From contig NZ_WEZG01000003.1 in NCBI RefSeq assembly GCF_009176975.1, positions 124,001 through 188,000 of the forward strand: a stretch of 64,000 bases of DNA, in the 5' to 3' direction. Positions 43,134-52,285 of the stretch are shown here, piece by piece. Numbering within the stretch: the first letter of the stretch is position 1; the number at the start of each line of letters is the position of its first letter. Source of the stretch: Aureimonas psammosilenae (GTDB lineage Bacteria; Pseudomonadota; Alphaproteobacteria; Rhizobiales; Rhizobiaceae). The position numbers were made by a program, and so were the translations under genes. The notes below the pieces were generated by a model. The model was not told the origin of the DNA and did not search any database. It worked only from the letters and a program-made list of their open reading frames with translations.

Positions 43134-44578
43134 GGGTGAACCTCCGCGATGGCGGCCCGCACCTCGTCGTGGTCGCTGAATGGATGGGTGACGCCGGCGA
43201 CCATCTGGCCGTTCTCGTGCCCCTTGCCGGCAACGATCACCGTATCGCCCGACCGCGCTTCATTGACAGCGGTGCGGATGGCGAGGCGACGGTCGCCGAT
43301 CTCGGTGGCCGAAGGCGCGGCGGCCATGATCGCCGAGCGGATGGATTCCGGCGGTTCGGAGCGCGGATTGTCGTCGGTGACGATCACGATGTCAGACAGC
43401 CGCGCCGCAATCTCGCCCATGATCGGGCGCTTGCCCCGGTCGCGGTCGCCGCCGCAACCGAAAACGGTGATGACGCGGCCGGTGGTGAAGGGCCGAACGG
43501 CCGTCAGGACGTTTTCCAGCGCTTCGGGCTTGTGGGCATAGTCCACGAAAACGGGCACGCCGGTCCCCGTGGTTCCGGCGAGATCGAGCCGTCCGGGCGC
43601 ACCCTTGAGGCCTTCCAAGGCATGGAGCGCGATATCGGGATCGACGCCGGTCGCGATGGCGAGACCCGCCGCCACCAGAGCGTTCGCCATCTGGAACTCG
43701 CCGGCGAGCGGCAGCACGACGCGATAGATCCGGCCTCGGTGGTCGATTTCGGCGATCTGGCGCTCGCGCTCGTGCTCCAGCCGCTTCAACGACAGAAACG
43801 TGCCCTTGCGCCCGACCGTCAGGAGATCGGAACCGCCGTGAAGGGCGATGGCCGTGGCGCGGTCAGACCAAGCGTGGTCGGCGAAGATCACGGCCGGCGC
43901 ACCCTTCGGCAGAAGCGTATCGAAAAGGCGCATCTTGGCCGCGAAATAGCTCTCCATGTCAGGATGGTAGTCGAGATGGTCGCGGCCGAGATTGATGAAG
44001 GCGGCGGCGGAAAGCTGCACCCCGTCGAGGCGGCGCTGTTCGAGACCATGGCTCGACGCTTCCATCGCGACATGGCTGACGCCTTCCTCCGCGAGTTCGG
44101 TCAGAAGCCTGGCCAACGCGATGGGGTCGGGCGTCGTCAGCGAGCCGTATTCGTTGCGCGTCGGCGAAACCACGCCGACCGTGCCGATCGACGCCGCCTT
44201 CTCGTTGGCGGCGGTCCAGATCTGGCGGGTGAACGCGGCGATGGAGGTCTTGCCCGCCGTGCCGGTGACCGCCGCGACGGTTCCCGGCTGGCGTCCGTAG
44301 AAACGCGCCGCCATCAAGGCGAGGCTGCGCCGCACGTCGTCGGAAACGAGAATAGGCAAAGCGGTCTCGACCCGTTGGTTTGAGCCGGCGAGAACCGCCA
44401 CCGCGCCGTTGCGCTCGGCGTCGAGAACGAAGGCCGAGCCATCCGCTCTGGTGCCCGGCAAGGCGGCGAAGACATGGCCGGGTTTCACGGCCCGGGAGTC
44501 CGAGGCAAGCCCCGTCACCGTTTCTTCACGTCCCTCGCCACCGCTCGCAAGACCTTGCGCCAGTTCGAGAATCTTCAT
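43130..44578 (-). CDS. murE: UDP-MurNAc-L-Ala-D-Glu:meso-diaminopimelate ligase
   Basis: Adds the third residue of the stem peptide, 482 residues. The P-loop [16 protein letters not shown] and the C-terminal TDDNPRSE are present; the DNPR motif is the known marker for meso-diaminopimelate rather than lysine, so the cell wall is expected to be DAP type. Gap of 67 nt to ftsI upstream, 4-nt overlap with murF. Confidence 0.97.
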   Translation of the reverse strand: MKILELAQGLASGGEGREETVTGLASDSRAVKPGHVFAALPGTRADGSAFVLDAERNGAVAVLAGSNQRVETALPILVSDDVRRSLALMAARFYGRQPGTVAAVTGTAGKTSIAAFTRQIWTAANEKAASIGTVGVVSPTRNEYGSLTTPDPIALARLLTELAEEGVSHVAMEASSHGLEQRRLDGVQLSAAAFINLGRDHLDYHPDMESYFAAKMRLFDTLLPKGAPAVIFADHAWSDRATAIALHGGSDLLTVGRKGTFLSLKRLEHERERQIAEIDHRGRIYRVVLPLAGEFQMANALVAAGLAIATGVDPDIALHALEGLKGAPGRLDLAGTTGTGVPVFVDYAHKPEALENVLTAVRPFTTGRVITVFGCGGDRDRGKRPIMGEIAARLSDIVIVTDDNPRSEPPESIRSAIMAAAPSATEIGDRRLAIRTAVNEARSGDTVIVAGKGHENGQMVAGVTHPFSDHDEVRAAIAEVHP

Positions 44579-44645
44579 CAGCGGCCCCCGCCCCTCGTGG
44601 AGAAGCCGGCAAAGATCGCCGGCTCTTGCGCGTCGTTCTGACCGC

Positions 44646-46370
44646 TCAGTAGGACACGAGCAAGGAATTTCCTTGTTCTTTGAAGACCGGCTTCACTTTC
44701 AAAAGCGCCGCCGCGCGGCGGATGATGGCGCCGGCCGTCGGGGCCGCGTTGGCCGCGGCCTGCGCGTTGTACTTGCCTTCCTCGACCTGCGGCTCGTCCA
44801 CGACGACGAGCACGACGTAGCGCGGTGCGTCGATCGGGAAGGCGGAAAGATAGGCGTTGAACTTCTTGTTGCCGCTATAGCGCCCGTTCACGACCTTTTC
44901 GGCCGTGCCCGTCTTGCCGCCGACGCGATAGCCGCTGACCTGCGCCGAGCGGCCGGAGCCGCGCTCGCCGTTGAGATCGTAGAGGTAGCGCATCTCGTCG
45001 CTGACGCGCTTCGACACGACCTGCTTCTTGATCTTGTCGGCTTCTTCCTTGGTGCGCGGCAGGAAGGTCGGCGGAATGAGGTAGCCGCCGTTCATCAAAG
45101 CCACCGCCGCGACCGCCGTCTGGAGCGGGGTCGTGGCGACGCCGTGGCCATAGGAGATCGTCATGGAATTGATCTTCTTCCAGATCTTCGGCTGGGTCGG
45201 CGTCGCGATCTCCGGCAACTCCGTCTTCATGCGCGACAGGAGACCGAGCCGCGCCAGGAAGGACTGATGCCCTTCGAGCCCGACGATATCGGCCTCATGC
45301 GCCGAACCGACGTTGGAGGAATACTGGAAGATCTCAGGCACGCTCAACGGGCGGCCCTTGGAGTGAAATTCCTTTATGGTGAAGCCCGACACCCGGAACG
45401 GGCTCGTCGGCAGAACGGTGTTCAGCGTCACCTTGCCGGAATCCAGCGCCATCGCCGTGGTGAAGCTCTTGAAGGTCGAGCCCATTTCGAACACGCCCGC
45501 CGACATGCGGTTCATGTTCTCCTTCTTCAAGGCTTCGGCCGGCTCGTTCGGATTGTAGTCCGGCAGCGAGGCCATCGCGAGGATTTCGCCCGTGTCGACG
45601 TCGATGATGACGCCGCCCGCCGCGATCGCCTTGTAGCGCACCATGGCGGCGGCGAGTTCGTCGCGCACGATGTGCTGGACGCGCAGGTCGATGGAAAGCT
45701 TGACCGGCTGGAGGTCGCTCGTGCCGGCGAGGCCGAGGTTCTGGATGTCGCGCAGGCCCTCGTCGTCGACATACTTCTCCATGCCGGCGATGCCCTGGTT
45801 GTCGACATTCACCGCGCCGATGATGTGCGACGCCGTCGGACCGCCGGGATAGAAGCGGCGCTTTTCGGTTCGGAAGCCGATGCCCGGAATGCCGAGCTGG
45901 AAGATTTCCTGCTGCTGCTTCGGGGTCAGTTCGCGCTTCAGCCAGACAAAGCCCGCGCCGCTGGCGAGCTTGGTGTGAAGCTGGCGCGGGTTGAGGTCGG
46001 GCAGAACGCCGGTCAGAAGCTCGGTCGCCTCGTCGGCGTCCAGAATGCGGCGGGGCTCGGCGAAGAGCGAGGCCGTCTTGATGTCGGTCGCCAGCACCTC
46101 GCCGTTGCGGTCCACGAGGTCCGGCCGATCGGCGACGACCTGCGCGAAACCGTGATAGGCGTCGCCGTCGTTGGGCACCACGCCGAGCCAAACCAGCCGC
46201 CCGCCGATCACGCCGTAGATGCAGCAGAAGGCGGCGATGGCGATCTTGAAGCGGCTGCGGTTCTTCGTGCCGGGCAGAGCGCGGAGCGCGGCTTCCGGCG
46301 CCTTGGCGCGCGCGGCGCCGGCGCGAAAGCGGCCGAGAAGCGGAAGCGGGCCGAGTTTCGGGAGCTTCAT
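44646..46370 (-). CDS. ftsI: Septal transpeptidase FtsI (PBP3)
   Basis: Class B penicillin-binding protein that cross-links septal peptidoglycan, 574 residues. One N-terminal membrane helix (about 43-65), the pedestal domain, and the transpeptidase domain with Ser298-x-x-Lys301 (GSTFK), SSN at 351-353 and KTG at 486-488. The ATG at 46370 lies just after the ftsL stop (TGACATG); an earlier in-frame Met would overlap ftsL. Confidence 0.97.
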   Translation of the reverse strand: MKLPKLGPLPLLGRFRAGAARAKAPEAALRALPGTKNRSRFKIAIAAFCCIYGVIGGRLVWLGVVPNDGDAYHGFAQVVADRPDLVDRNGEVLATDIKTASLFAEPRRILDADEATELLTGVLPDLNPRQLHTKLASGAGFVWLKRELTPKQQQEIFQLGIPGIGFRTEKRRFYPGGPTASHIIGAVNVDNQGIAGMEKYVDDEGLRDIQNLGLAGTSDLQPVKLSIDLRVQHIVRDELAAAMVRYKAIAAGGVIIDVDTGEILAMASLPDYNPNEPAEALKKENMNRMSAGVFEMGSTFKSFTTAMALDSGKVTLNTVLPTSPFRVSGFTIKEFHSKGRPLSVPEIFQYSSNVGSAHEADIVGLEGHQSFLARLGLLSRMKTELPEIATPTQPKIWKKINSMTISYGHGVATTPLQTAVAAVALMNGGYLIPPTFLPRTKEEADKIKKQVVSKRVSDEMRYLYDLNGERGSGRSAQVSGYRVGGKTGTAEKVVNGRYSGNKKFNAYLSAFPIDAPRYVVLVVVDEPQVEEGKYNAQAAANAAPTAGAIIRRAAALLKVKPVFKEQGNSLLVSY

Positions 46371-46371
46371 G

Positions 46372-46716
46372 TCAGCGCACCTTCGTCTTCGCGGCGTCCT
46401 TGCGCCCGGCATCCGCCTCGACCGGCTCGGGCTGCTTTTCCGGAATCTCGTTCGGCTCGGCGATCTGCTGCGGCAGCACCGGCTCCAGCGCGAGGTCGCC
46501 CTTGAAGGCCTGCGCCAGACGCTGCAGCCGGTCGGGCTGGTTGAGAAGGCTCCAGTCGGCTTCCAGAAGCGCGATGGTCTCGCGTTCGAGCTGCGCCTTG
46601 CGCTCGATGGCGGCGACCTGCGACTCGGTGGTTTCGGCCTCGTACTTGACCTTGAAGGTCCAGGCCGCCGCCGAGATCATGAGGGCGATCAGGATCGTGT
46701 CGATCGTCTTCAGCAT
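46372..46716 (-). CDS. ftsL: Cell division protein FtsL
   Basis: A 114-residue bitopic divisome protein: short cytoplasmic N terminus, one membrane helix (about residues 5-22), a periplasmic coiled coil (residues 25-55) and a charged Pro/Glu/Lys-rich tail. Sequence is poorly conserved in this family; the call rests on size, topology and the position between rsmH and ftsI. Confidence 0.92.
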   Translation of the reverse strand: MLKTIDTILIALMISAAAWTFKVKYEAETTESQVAAIERKAQLERETIALLEADWSLLNQPDRLQRLAQAFKGDLALEPVLPQQIAEPNEIPEKQPEPVEADAGRKDAAKTKVR

Positions 46717-46719
46717 CGC

Positions 46720-47748
46720 TCAGGCTCCGGCAGTCGAAAGGTGGGCGATCGTGGGAAGGGCGGCGAAGTCGAGCGCGTCGGGACCAACGCGCATCGGCGC
46801 GCCCGTCCGACGGCCGAAGCGCAGCTTGGCCGACCGGGCGCGCGGGTTCGCGGAAGTTTCCGCGTCGCCGGCGGCGATGGCCTTGTTGCGGGATTCGAAG
46901 GTGAGCGGCCGGGCGGGCGCATCGGGCAGATGGCGCGAGGTGGAGGCCATTTCGGAACGATCGCGTAGGAAGCGCTTCACGATCCGGTCCTCCAGCGAAT
47001 GAAAGGACACGACCACGAGACGCCCTTCGGGTTTCAACACCCGCTCTGCCGCCACAAGCGCGCGCGCCAGTTCGCCGAGTTCGTCGTTCACATAGATGCG
47101 GAGTGCCTGAAAGACGCGAGTCGCGGGATCGATACGGTCGGTGGGAGAGCGCCCCACGGCGCGCCCGACGACTTCGGCGAGATCGAGCGTGCGCTCGAAC
47201 GGGCGCTCGGCCCGCCGCGCCTCGATGGCACGCGCCGCGCGGCCCGCATGACGTTCCTCACCGAGAAAATTGAAGATCCGCGCCAGATCGCCGGACTTCA
47301 GGCGGTTCACCACATCGGCGGCGCTCGGCCCTTCGCCCGACATCCGCATGTCCAGCGGCCCGTCCTTGGCGAAGGAGAAACCACGCTCGGCCTGATCGAT
47401 CTGCATGGAGGAAACGCCGACATCCAGCACGACGCCGTCGACCTTCTCGCCGTCCAGGACCTCGTCCATGTCGCCGAAGCGGGCATGAACGGCGCGCATC
47501 CGCCCTTCGAAGACCGAGGCCATGCGGCTCGCCGTCGCGAAGGCGCTCGGGTCGCGGTCGATGGCGAACACGTCCGCGCCGCGCCCGAGAATGGCGCGTG
47601 TGTAGCCGCCGGCGCCGAACGTGCCGTCGATCACCGTTTCGCCGGCCTTCGGGCGCAGCGCCTCCAGAACTTCGCCGAGCAGCACCGGAACATGGGAGAC
47701 CGGTCCGCCAACGGTCGCGGCCTCAGCCGTGCCGTGATCTCCCATCAT
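46720..47748 (-). CDS. rsmH: 16S rRNA (cytosine-1402-N4)-methyltransferase RsmH
   Basis: SAM-dependent methylation of C1402 in 16S rRNA, 342 residues. Motifs: [27 protein letters not shown] (SAM site), [18 protein letters not shown] and [18 protein letters not shown] at 47748 overlaps the mraZ stop by 4 nt (ATGA). Also known as mraW. Confidence 0.97.
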   Translation of the reverse strand: MMGDHGTAEAATVGGPVSHVPVLLGEVLEALRPKAGETVIDGTFGAGGYTRAILGRGADVFAIDRDPSAFATASRMASVFEGRMRAVHARFGDMDEVLDGEKVDGVVLDVGVSSMQIDQAERGFSFAKDGPLDMRMSGEGPSAADVVNRLKSGDLARIFNFLGEERHAGRAARAIEARRAERPFERTLDLAEVVGRAVGRSPTDRIDPATRVFQALRIYVNDELGELARALVAAERVLKPEGRLVVVSFHSLEDRIVKRFLRDRSEMASTSRHLPDAPARPLTFESRNKAIAAGDAETSANPRARSAKLRFGRRTGAPMRVGPDALDFAALPTIAHLSTAGA

Positions 47749-48203
47749 TCCGATGCCGCCCGAACGGAGGGGTCCTTGCGCATCGCCACGAGCCGCGCCC
47801 GCGCCTTGGCGCGATGCTCCTCGAAGCGCGAAGGCTCCCACAACTGAAAGAAAAGATTGCGGCCGACAAAGGCCACGCGATCCGTGATGCCCGTATGGGC
47901 ACGGATGAAATCGTTGACCGTGATCCGCCCTTCCGGATCGACCTTCAGAAAGGCTCCGTCGCCATAGGCGAAGAGCGACATATCCGAATAGGTTTCCCCG
48001 AACGGGTCTTCCGCCGCCATGCGCGTTTCGTAGCGCTCGAGAAGATCCGCCCCGCCGACGTCGATCGCGGGCTCGCCCAAGGACTGCATGGCATAGAACT
48101 CCCGGAAGCCCTTCGCGGCCAGGACCTGGCGAAAGGTCGACGGGATGGAGACCCTGCCCTTCGAATCGATGCCGAGGATCGAATTTGAAAGAAATCGATC
48201 CAT
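47745..48203 (-). CDS. mraZ: Transcriptional regulator MraZ
   Basis: AbrB/SpoVT-fold regulator of the dcw cluster, 152 residues, with two tandem half-domains, each showing the conserved DxxGR core: DSKGRVSIP (about residue 11) and [10 protein letters not shown] (about residue 93). In E. coli MraZ represses its own promoter by binding repeated TGGG sites; four such sites lie about 185-220 nt upstream here. Confidence 0.96.
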   Translation of the reverse strand: MDRFLSNSILGIDSKGRVSIPSTFRQVLAAKGFREFYAMQSLGEPAIDVGGADLLERYETRMAAEDPFGETYSDMSLFAYGDGAFLKVDPEGRITVNDFIRAHTGITDRVAFVGRNLFFQLWEPSRFEEHRAKARARLVAMRKDPSVRAASE

Positions 48204-48387
48204 GCGACGCCGCGATCACCCCTTCGGTCGACTTCGGAAGGCACAGCCTTCCCGCGACATCGCACCGACCCCCGGCACGACGACGCGAAGCCGCTGCGAA
48301 GCGCGAAGCTTCGCAACCGACGATCAAGTCGAAGTTGCAATTGAAAACATTGAGAAACGGCCGAAACGGGCCAGGAAACTCTGCTTT

Positions 48388-48421
48388 TGGGTTAACATGG
48401 GCGCATATGGGCGTCAATGGG
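48388..48421 (-). promoter_or_regulatory. MraZ operator and probable mraZ promoter
   Basis: Four TGGG sequences (plus strand) start at 48388, 48398, 48408 and 48418, a strict 10-bp period, matching the known MraZ target of TGGGN direct repeats with 5-nt spacers. On the minus strand TTGACG (48417-48412) and TAACCC (48394-48389) are 17 nt apart, so the repeats cover a plausible -35/-10 pair. Repression by MraZ is inferred from E. coli. Confidence 0.75.
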
Positions 48422-48476
48422 ATCGCCTCCCCGCCGACCGTGGCGGACTCACGACCATCGAAATAAAACATCAACC

Positions 48477-48491
48477 TTAACAGCGAGTTAA
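48477..48491 (-). promoter_or_regulatory. CtrA-type box upstream of mraZ
   Basis: Exact TTAA-N7-TTAA, about 60 nt upstream of the TTGACG element of the predicted mraZ promoter. It matches the consensus for CtrA, the alphaproteobacterial cell-cycle regulator. It sits in a locally AT-rich stretch of the 505-nt mraZ-rnpB gap. Confidence 0.55.
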
Positions 48492-48708
48492 AAAGTCTAA
48501 ACCGGAGAACTAGACACAATCTCCGCGCAAGGTCGGCCGCTTGTCGCCGCGATCTGGCGTCCTCGATCTGTAAAAGGATGAGGCCGAATTCGCACTTGCG
48601 AACAAGGGCTTCCGCAGGCCAACGAACTTGCAACGACAGCGCAGGAATGCAACTTTTAGTTACATCGGGAGGGTGCCAACGATTTCGTGGCACCCGATCG
48701 GGAAAAAA

Positions 48709-49114
48709 GCCAGCCGGCCTGTAAGCCGGGTTCTGTCTGCGGCGCGAAGCCGCTCGGCGACCATTCCTCTGGGACGGCGCTTGCGCGCCGCCTCAAGCAA
48801 CCCACCCGGACGACCGGCCCGGAGAAGGGCTGGCAGCAGAAGCCACCGCGTCGTCCCTATTCGGTCTTGCTCCCGGTGGGGTTTGCCGTGCCGCTTCCGT
48901 TGCCGGTCGCGCGGTGGGCTCTTACCCCACCGTTTCACCCTGACCCCTTCTCGAACGGCGAACCGTTCGGCGACGAGGCGGTCTGTTTTCTGTGGCACTT
49001 TCCCTGGGGTCGCCCCCGCCGGGCGTTACCCGGCACCGTTTCTCCGTGGAGCCCGGACTTTCCTCCCCCGCCGCCTTTCGGCATATGACGGGAGCGGCCG
49101 CCCAGCCGGCTGGC
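48709..49114 (-). ncRNA. rnpB: RNase P RNA
   Basis: Catalytic RNA that matures tRNA 5' ends, about 406 nt. On the minus strand it contains the universal GAGGAAAGTCCGGGCTCC near the 5' end and ACAGAACCCGGCTTA near the 3' end. The P1 helix is a perfect 10-bp pairing of GCCAGCCGGC (49114-49105) with GCCGGCTGGC (48718-48709), which fixes both ends, and TTTTTT follows. A CTTGAC -35 element (49150-49145) is placed correctly for a start near 49114; the matching -10 (CACCTG) is unusually GC-rich. Confidence 0.95.
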
Positions 49115-49230
49115 GCGCGTCAGGTGCTTGGTCTGGGCGCGGAAGTCAAGCACTCTTGGATCAAGCCGATTGCGCGGAACGGTGCAAAAAGGTCTGGTCC
49201 GGCCAGACGATCCCCCGAGTCGGACCCTCC

Positions 49231-49713
49231 ATGACTTCTTCCCCCGCGCGACGCGCGAAGCCGCATCATCTCCTTGCCGCCTTCGCCACCGGCTGCCTTC
49301 TGACCCTGATGGTCCACCTCAACGGTGAACTCGCCTTTCATGGCGGAGCCCTCTTCGCGTCCTTCGTCGCCCACGGCGTCGGGATGGTCGCGGCGCTTCT
49401 CTTTCTCGCCGTCGGCTTGCGAGGAACGTCATCTGCCGGCCGCGGCGCGAGGGCTCCCTTCTGGGCTTATCTCGGTGGGCTGTCGGGCGCCGCGACAGTT
49501 ATCGCCACCGCGACGGCGGTGAACACGCCGCTCGCGCTGTCGGGAACCCTCGCACTCGGTCTTGCCGGCCAGGTGTCCTTCAGCCTCGCGGCGGATCGCT
49601 GGGGTTTGTTCGGCCTCCCCGTTCGACGCCCGACATCGCGAGACTTCGCCGCCCTCGCCTGCATCCTCGCGGGCAGCGCCCTCATCATCTTCGCCGGGCG
49701 CGGCGCGGCATGA
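49231..49713 (+). CDS. YdcZ (DUF606) family DMT transporter, first half-size subunit
   Basis: A 160-residue protein with about five membrane helices, resembling the DUF606/YdcZ group of small drug/metabolite transporters (NGELAFHGGALFASFVAHGVG, NTPLALSGTLALGLAGQ). It overlaps the next gene, a second member, by 4 nt, so the two probably form a heteromer. Substrate unknown. Confidence 0.85.
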   Translation: MTSSPARRAKPHHLLAAFATGCLLTLMVHLNGELAFHGGALFASFVAHGVGMVAALLFLAVGLRGTSSAGRGARAPFWAYLGGLSGAATVIATATAVNTPLALSGTLALGLAGQVSFSLAADRWGLFGLPVRRPTSRDFAALACILAGSALIIFAGRGAA

Positions 49714-50135
49714 GTACTGCGATCCTTCTCGCCATTCTCGGCGGCGTTCTCGTCGGCCTCAGCCGGCAGTTGAACGGCCGCTTGAGCGTCGCGACTTCGC
49801 CGATGATCTCGTCCTTCTGGAACCATGCGGTGGGCTTCGCGGGCCTCACCCTGCTCGGTCTGGTGATCGGCGGGCTCCTGCCGCCCGGCGCGGCGAATGC
49901 GCCTTGGCAGGCCTATCTCGGCGGTCCGGTCGGCGTGGTCTTCGTCGCGGGCGGAAGCTGGGTGATTGCCCGCATCGGCGCGCTCAACACGGCGCTTCTG
50001 GTGATCGCGGGGCAAATGGTCTCGGGCGTCGCCTTCGATCTCCTGCGCGACAAGCCGGGTCACATCTGGATGAGCGCGCTCGGCGTTCTTCTGATTCTCG
50101 GCGGCGTCGCCCTCACCCAGCGCCGCCAAGGCTGA
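49710..50135 (+). CDS. YdcZ (DUF606) family DMT transporter, second half-size subunit
   Basis: A 141-residue protein with about four or five helices; GGVLVGLSRQLNGRLS and SFWNHAVGFAGL are the characteristic YdcZ motifs, better conserved here than in the upstream partner. Convergent with the amidase gene, 7 nt away. Confidence 0.88.
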   Translation: MSTAILLAILGGVLVGLSRQLNGRLSVATSPMISSFWNHAVGFAGLTLLGLVIGGLLPPGAANAPWQAYLGGPVGVVFVAGGSWVIARIGALNTALLVIAGQMVSGVAFDLLRDKPGHIWMSALGVLLILGGVALTQRRQG

Positions 50136-50142
50136 GTTCCAC

Positions 50143-50898
50143 TCAAGCGGTCTGGGCGGGAAGCGCGCTCAGGAGCCGATGAAGCGTGGCGACGGTCGAG
50201 ACATCGGCGACGCCATCCACGCGCTCCGGGCGGAAATGGCGCTGGAAAGCGAGTGTCGCGAAACGTGTGGCCTCGTCGAAGCGGCCGTTGATCTCGATCC
50301 CGTAGCCGTAGAGCGCCAGCAGTTCCTGAAAGGCGGCAACCGGCGCACCTTCATCGCCGAGCGCGATGAAGCGTCCGCCTCCGATCGGCTCGGCGGGGAC
50401 AAGGTGGCCGATGCCTGCCGCATGAAGCCGGTGCCAGGGAAAAAGCTCGCCCGGGTCCTGCTTGCGCGACGGTGCGGTGTCGGAATGGGCGAGCACGTTA
50501 CGAGGCTCGATCGGCCAACGCGAAAGTACGTCGCGGCAGAGTTCGATCAGGCGCTCGATCTGCGCCTCGGGAAAAGCGCGATAGCCGAATTCATGGCCGG
50601 GATTGACGATCTCAATGCCGATCGAGCGCGAATTGACATCCTCCCGCCCCTGCCACTTTCCAGCGCCCGCATGCCACGCGCGGGATGCCTCGCGAACGAG
50701 CTGCACCACGCGCCCATCCTCGTGGACCAGATAATGGCAGGAAACCTTGGATACCGGCATGGCCAGCCATTTCGCGGCCTTCTGCCCATCCTCCATACCG
50801 GTATAATGCAGCATCAGGATGTCCGGCGCGGAAACCTGACGCTCGTCGAAGTTGGGGGACGGGAGAACCTCGTCGACGAGGGGGCTGTCTGGCGTCAT
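50143..50898 (-). CDS. N-acetylmuramoyl-L-alanine amidase, AmiD type
   Basis: Zinc amidase that cleaves the MurNAc-L-Ala bond, 251 residues. The Amidase_2 domain (about 25-165) has the zinc ligands His31 in MLHYTG, and His in LAHSDTAPSRKQDPGELFPW. A C-terminal peptidoglycan-binding domain (about 180-245: ELLALYGYGIEINGRFDEAT, AFQRHFRPE) follows. No signal peptide is evident, so it may act on muropeptides in the cytoplasm like AmpD, or be exported otherwise. Overlaps the TerB/DnaJ gene by 4 nt. Confidence 0.9.
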   Translation of the reverse strand: MTPDSPLVDEVLPSPNFDERQVSAPDILMLHYTGMEDGQKAAKWLAMPVSKVSCHYLVHEDGRVVQLVREASRAWHAGAGKWQGREDVNSRSIGIEIVNPGHEFGYRAFPEAQIERLIELCRDVLSRWPIEPRNVLAHSDTAPSRKQDPGELFPWHRLHAAGIGHLVPAEPIGGGRFIALGDEGAPVAAFQELLALYGYGIEINGRFDEATRFATLAFQRHFRPERVDGVADVSTVATLHRLLSALPAQTA

Positions 50899-51677
50899 GC
50901 GGCGCGGGCCTTGGCGACGCTTTCATAGGCAGCGTTGATCGCCTTCATCCGTTCGGTGCCGATCGCCAGGAACTCGGCGGGAACGCCGCGGGCCGCCAAG
51001 CGGTCGGGATGGTTCTCTCGCACGAGTTCGAGATATCGCGCACGGATTTGCGGGAGACTGTCCGAGGGCGATACGCCGAGAATCGCATAATCACCTGCTT
51101 CGCCATGCGCGACGTGCCGGTTCTCGATCGCCGCATATTCGCCCTCCGTCAGGTGAAACACCTCGGCGACGCGCTGGAGAAAGGCGCGCTCGCGCTCATG
51201 CACCACGCCATCGGCTTTCGCGATGTGGAACAAGCCGTCGAGAACGTCGAAAAGAAGCTGGCAGTGCTCCTGCCCTTCCGAGCAGAGCGTGGTGATGCGC
51301 GAGGCGTAGCTTTCGAAGCCGGCCGTGTCCTGTTTGGCGAGGTCGTAGAGGCGGAAGACGTTGCGCAACTCTTCCGGCGGGATTTCGAAGATCCGTTGGA
51401 ATGCCGCGACCTCGGAGGCTGCGACCACGCCGTCGGCTTTCGCCATCTTGGCGGAAAGGGCGATCATCGCGACGGAAAAGGCGACGCGCCGCCGCGTCTC
51501 GCGGTCACCGCTGAAAAGCGCATGGACGCTTTCCACCATCGCTTCGATGCTTTCGCGCCCGCGCGCGGAAAGCGCCCGCAGAAGAATGCCGATCCGCTCG
51601 ATGATGCCGAGCTGACGGCCCTCCTCGATGAGGTCGAGGGCGCGCGAGCCCTGGCTGTCTTCGGTCGCGTCTGTCAT
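50895..51677 (-). CDS. TerB/DnaJ domain protein (DjlA-like)
   Basis: A 260-residue protein with a TerB-like helical domain (about 45-175; MAKADGVVAASEVAAFQRIF and IAKADGVVHERERAFL are the paired acidic repeats) and a C-terminal J domain (about 190-258) with the HPD motif in ENHPDR. The J domain should stimulate DnaK. Unlike E. coli DjlA it has no obvious N-terminal membrane helix. It is co-transcribed with the amidase (4-nt overlap). Confidence 0.9.
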   Translation of the reverse strand: MTDATEDSQGSRALDLIEEGRQLGIIERIGILLRALSARGRESIEAMVESVHALFSGDRETRRRVAFSVAMIALSAKMAKADGVVAASEVAAFQRIFEIPPEELRNVFRLYDLAKQDTAGFESYASRITTLCSEGQEHCQLLFDVLDGLFHIAKADGVVHERERAFLQRVAEVFHLTEGEYAAIENRHVAHGEAGDYAILGVSPSDSLPQIRARYLELVRENHPDRLAARGVPAEFLAIGTERMKAINAAYESVAKARAA

Positions 51678-51742
51678 GGCCGGCAGATAGCATGTGCTCG
51701 AGGAGCGGCGCCATCGGTTCGACGCCCGGTCTGAACGCGAAA

Positions 51743-51764
51743 CGCCCGGCGAAACCGCCGGGCG
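51743..51764 (-). terminator. Terminator after the small lipoprotein gene
   Basis: 8-bp stem CGCCCGGC / GCCGGGCG with 6-nt loop; on the minus strand TTTCG follows. It lies 34 nt after the lipoprotein stop and upstream of the TerB/DnaJ gene. Confidence 0.7.
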
Positions 51765-51797
51765 CTCCATGAAGGCGACATTGACTGCCGCGTGAAC

Positions 51798-52031
51798 TTA
51801 CGGTGCCGGAGCGGTGCCGGTGCCAGTGCCGGTCGTGCCCGTTGCGCCGCCGGAAGGCGCCATCGCGCCGCCGGTGGTCGTTCCGGTGCTCGCGGGAGGC
51901 GTGGTGCTCGTTCCGCTGGCGGCCGGCGGGGTGGTGCTCGCCGGCGGCGTGGACGTGCTGCTGCTATTGTCAGAGCAGGCGCCCAGCGCGAGCAAGCCAG
52001 CCGCGGCGAGGGAAAGTCCGAGCTTCTTCAC
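51798..52031 (-). CDS. Small Thr/Ser/Pro/Gly-rich lipoprotein
   Basis: A 77-residue predicted lipoprotein. The GTG at 52031 (GGAGAACGCATC upstream) opens a signal peptide KKLGLSLAAAGLLALGAC with lipobox LGAC; the mature part is almost entirely Thr, Ser, Ala, Pro and Gly in short repeats (TTPPAS, GTGTGT), so it is probably unfolded. A longer upstream reading frame is unlikely because the ribosome site and signal peptide fit the GTG. Confidence 0.7.
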   Translation of the reverse strand: MKKLGLSLAAAGLLALGACSDNSSSTSTPPASTTPPAASGTSTTPPASTGTTTGGAMAPSGGATGTTGTGTGTAPAP

Positions 52032-52285
52032 GATGCGTTCTCCAATCCTCTTTTTCGCTTTGCCGACGCTTTGGAACATCGGACTCCGCGTTCGGTTTTC
52101 TACGATCACACGAATGGGAATGCCTTTTGCTCCCGTTTGTTCCTTTCCGGCTATCCGAGTGCCCAAGATTCGCGCTTCCTCTGCCTACGCCGCAGGCGAA
52201 GGCCTGAGGAAAGCGGGCTCGGCCATGGTGCGCTATCGCGGCATGGCAGCCGCGCAGGGTGCAACGACGAAGGGTCACGCGAAGC

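Noticed and set aside
48671-48695. GGGTGCCA/TGGCACCC hairpin next to rnpB
   Set aside because: It lies beyond the rnpB T tract and lacks its own T tail; role unclear, so it was not listed as a terminator.
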